A stretch of 41,965 bases of DNA from positions 21,806 through 63,770 of the forward strand of contig PMLB01000386.1 in the NCBI GenBank assembly GCA_003158735.1, in the 5' to 3' direction. Below are positions 41,555 through 41,965 of the stretch, in pieces (positions within the stretch are counted from its first letter, which is position 1; each line of letters starts with the position of its first letter). The position numbers were made by a program, and so were the translations under genes. Below the pieces are notes generated by a model. It saw only the letters and a list, made by a program, of their open reading frames with translations, was not told the origin of the DNA and did no database searches. The DNA is from Myxococcales bacterium (GTDB lineage Bacteria > Myxococcota_A > Polyangia > Fen-1088).

Positions 41555-41965
41555 ATGCCCCAGCATGACACCGATCACAGCCCCGACAGCCTGAAGCCGT
41601 CGGCCCTGGCCGGCCTGACCGACGAAGTACTGGTGGGGCGCGCCCGCAGCAAGGACGTCGCCGCCTTCGAGGAACTCTTGGGCCGCTACGAAGACAAGCT
41701 CTACCGCTTGGCCATGCGCTTCGTCCGCAACGAGAACGACGCACAGGAAATCCTGCAGGAGGTGTTTCTCTCGGCGTGGCGCAACCTGCCCGGCTTCGAG
41801 GGTCGGGCGCAGTTCGGGAGTTGGATGTATCGCGTGACCGTGAATGCGGCGCTCATGTTCCTGCGCGCGCGCAACCGACATCCCGAGGTCATGCTGGACG
41901 ACATCGAACCCGGCACCTTGCACAAGGTGGCGGAACAGTCGGTGCATGGCTCGTCGGAGGATTGG
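41555..41965 (+). CDS. ECF-type RNA polymerase sigma factor, N-terminal part (runs off window end)
   Basis: 137 codons are present. After a hydrophilic lead of about 22 residues comes sigma region 2: DEVLVGRARSKDVAAFEELL, YEDKLYRLAMRFVRNENDA, and the promoter-melting helix QEVFLSAWRNLPGFEG near residues 72-88, ending FGSWMYRVTVNAALMFLR. Region 4 lies outside the window. The ATG at 41555 has GAGAGGGA immediately upstream as ribosome site. The 96-base gap to the divergent prenyltransferase gene probably contains both promoters. Regulators (for example an anti-sigma factor) would be expected downstream but are not visible. Confidence 0.92.
   Translation, partial: MPQHDTDHSPDSLKPSALAGLTDEVLVGRARSKDVAAFEELLGRYEDKLYRLAMRFVRNENDAQEILQEVFLSAWRNLPGFEGRAQFGSWMYRVTVNAALMFLRARNRHPEVMLDDIEPGTLHKVAEQSVHGSSEDW

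Noticed and set aside
1-41965. CRISPR arrays, prophage, transposases or integrases
   Set aside because: No regularly spaced direct repeats and no such proteins in any frame; all repeats seen are short tandem, inverted or the dispersed family described.

Overview
The window is GC-rich, gene-dense bacterial chromosome. Its gene content points to a myxobacterium-like member of the Myxococcota. It carries a zinc-ribbon/GYF/TonB-C-like protein of the GltJ (AgmX) type, a DUF4388 (PATAN) protein with a degenerate receiver domain, a kinase-like protein with a PEGA domain, an FHA-GGDEF protein, a PilY1-like von Willebrand A protein and many Ala/Pro-rich envelope proteins. There are no IS elements, phage genes or CRISPR arrays. 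The taxonomic call is inferred from gene families only.

Layout. 1-3305: the start of an ABC-F ATPase, serC (both minus) and purA (plus). 3399-5428: a GltJ-like membrane protein behind a good sigma70-type promoter, followed by copy 1 of a dispersed repeat. 5454-7692 (minus): a PHP-type phosphatase, a flippase-like membrane protein and a small exported protein. 7820-10500 (plus): two membrane-anchored coiled-coil proteins, pyrE and a lipoprotein. 10552-13162 (minus): tRNA-Cys and the DUF4388 protein. 13370-20674 (minus): a tight six-gene operon for a membrane complex related to group 4 hydrogenases and complex I. 20819-22636: a pseudokinase-PEGA protein. 22641-26906 (minus): a large PilY1-like adhesin. 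27130-27355: copy 2 of the dispersed repeat. 27353-28379 (minus): a double-ACT protein and an acidic protein, divergent from glnD (28458-31181). 31314-37772 (plus): a TPR protein, a large inverted repeat, guaB, guaA and a three-gene exported module (LPP20/FlgP-like, FlgT-like, PEGA lipoprotein). 37773-39555 (minus): an AMP-binding protein lacking key residues and a possible small gene. 39647-41965: an FHA-GGDEF diguanylate cyclase, a UbiA-family prenyltransferase (minus) and the start of an ECF sigma factor.

How the genes work together. purA, pyrE, guaB and guaA supply nucleotides, serC makes serine, and glnD with its ACT-domain neighbour senses nitrogen or amino-acid status. The six-gene operon has the membrane arm, the fused NuoC/D-like large subunit and the fused ferredoxin/NuoB-like subunit of an energy-converting hydrogenase. 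Its large subunit has lost the paired NiFe-binding cysteines, so it fits the poorly understood energy-converting hydrogenase-related (Ehr) complexes: an ion-pumping redox module with an unknown substrate.

The most unusual non-coding signal is a repeat family of about 226-272 bp. Two homologous copies lie 22 kb apart, and each begins exactly at the TAG stop codon of a different gene. Each keeps one GCGTGAGCG arm and three CGCTCACGC arms that can pair with it. A second type of structured element, an inverted repeat with arms of about 50 bp, starts at the stop codon of the TPR gene. A short motif, ENSVLxSL, is shared by the GltJ-like protein and a nearby coiled-coil protein on the same predicted side of the membrane, and may be a docking motif.
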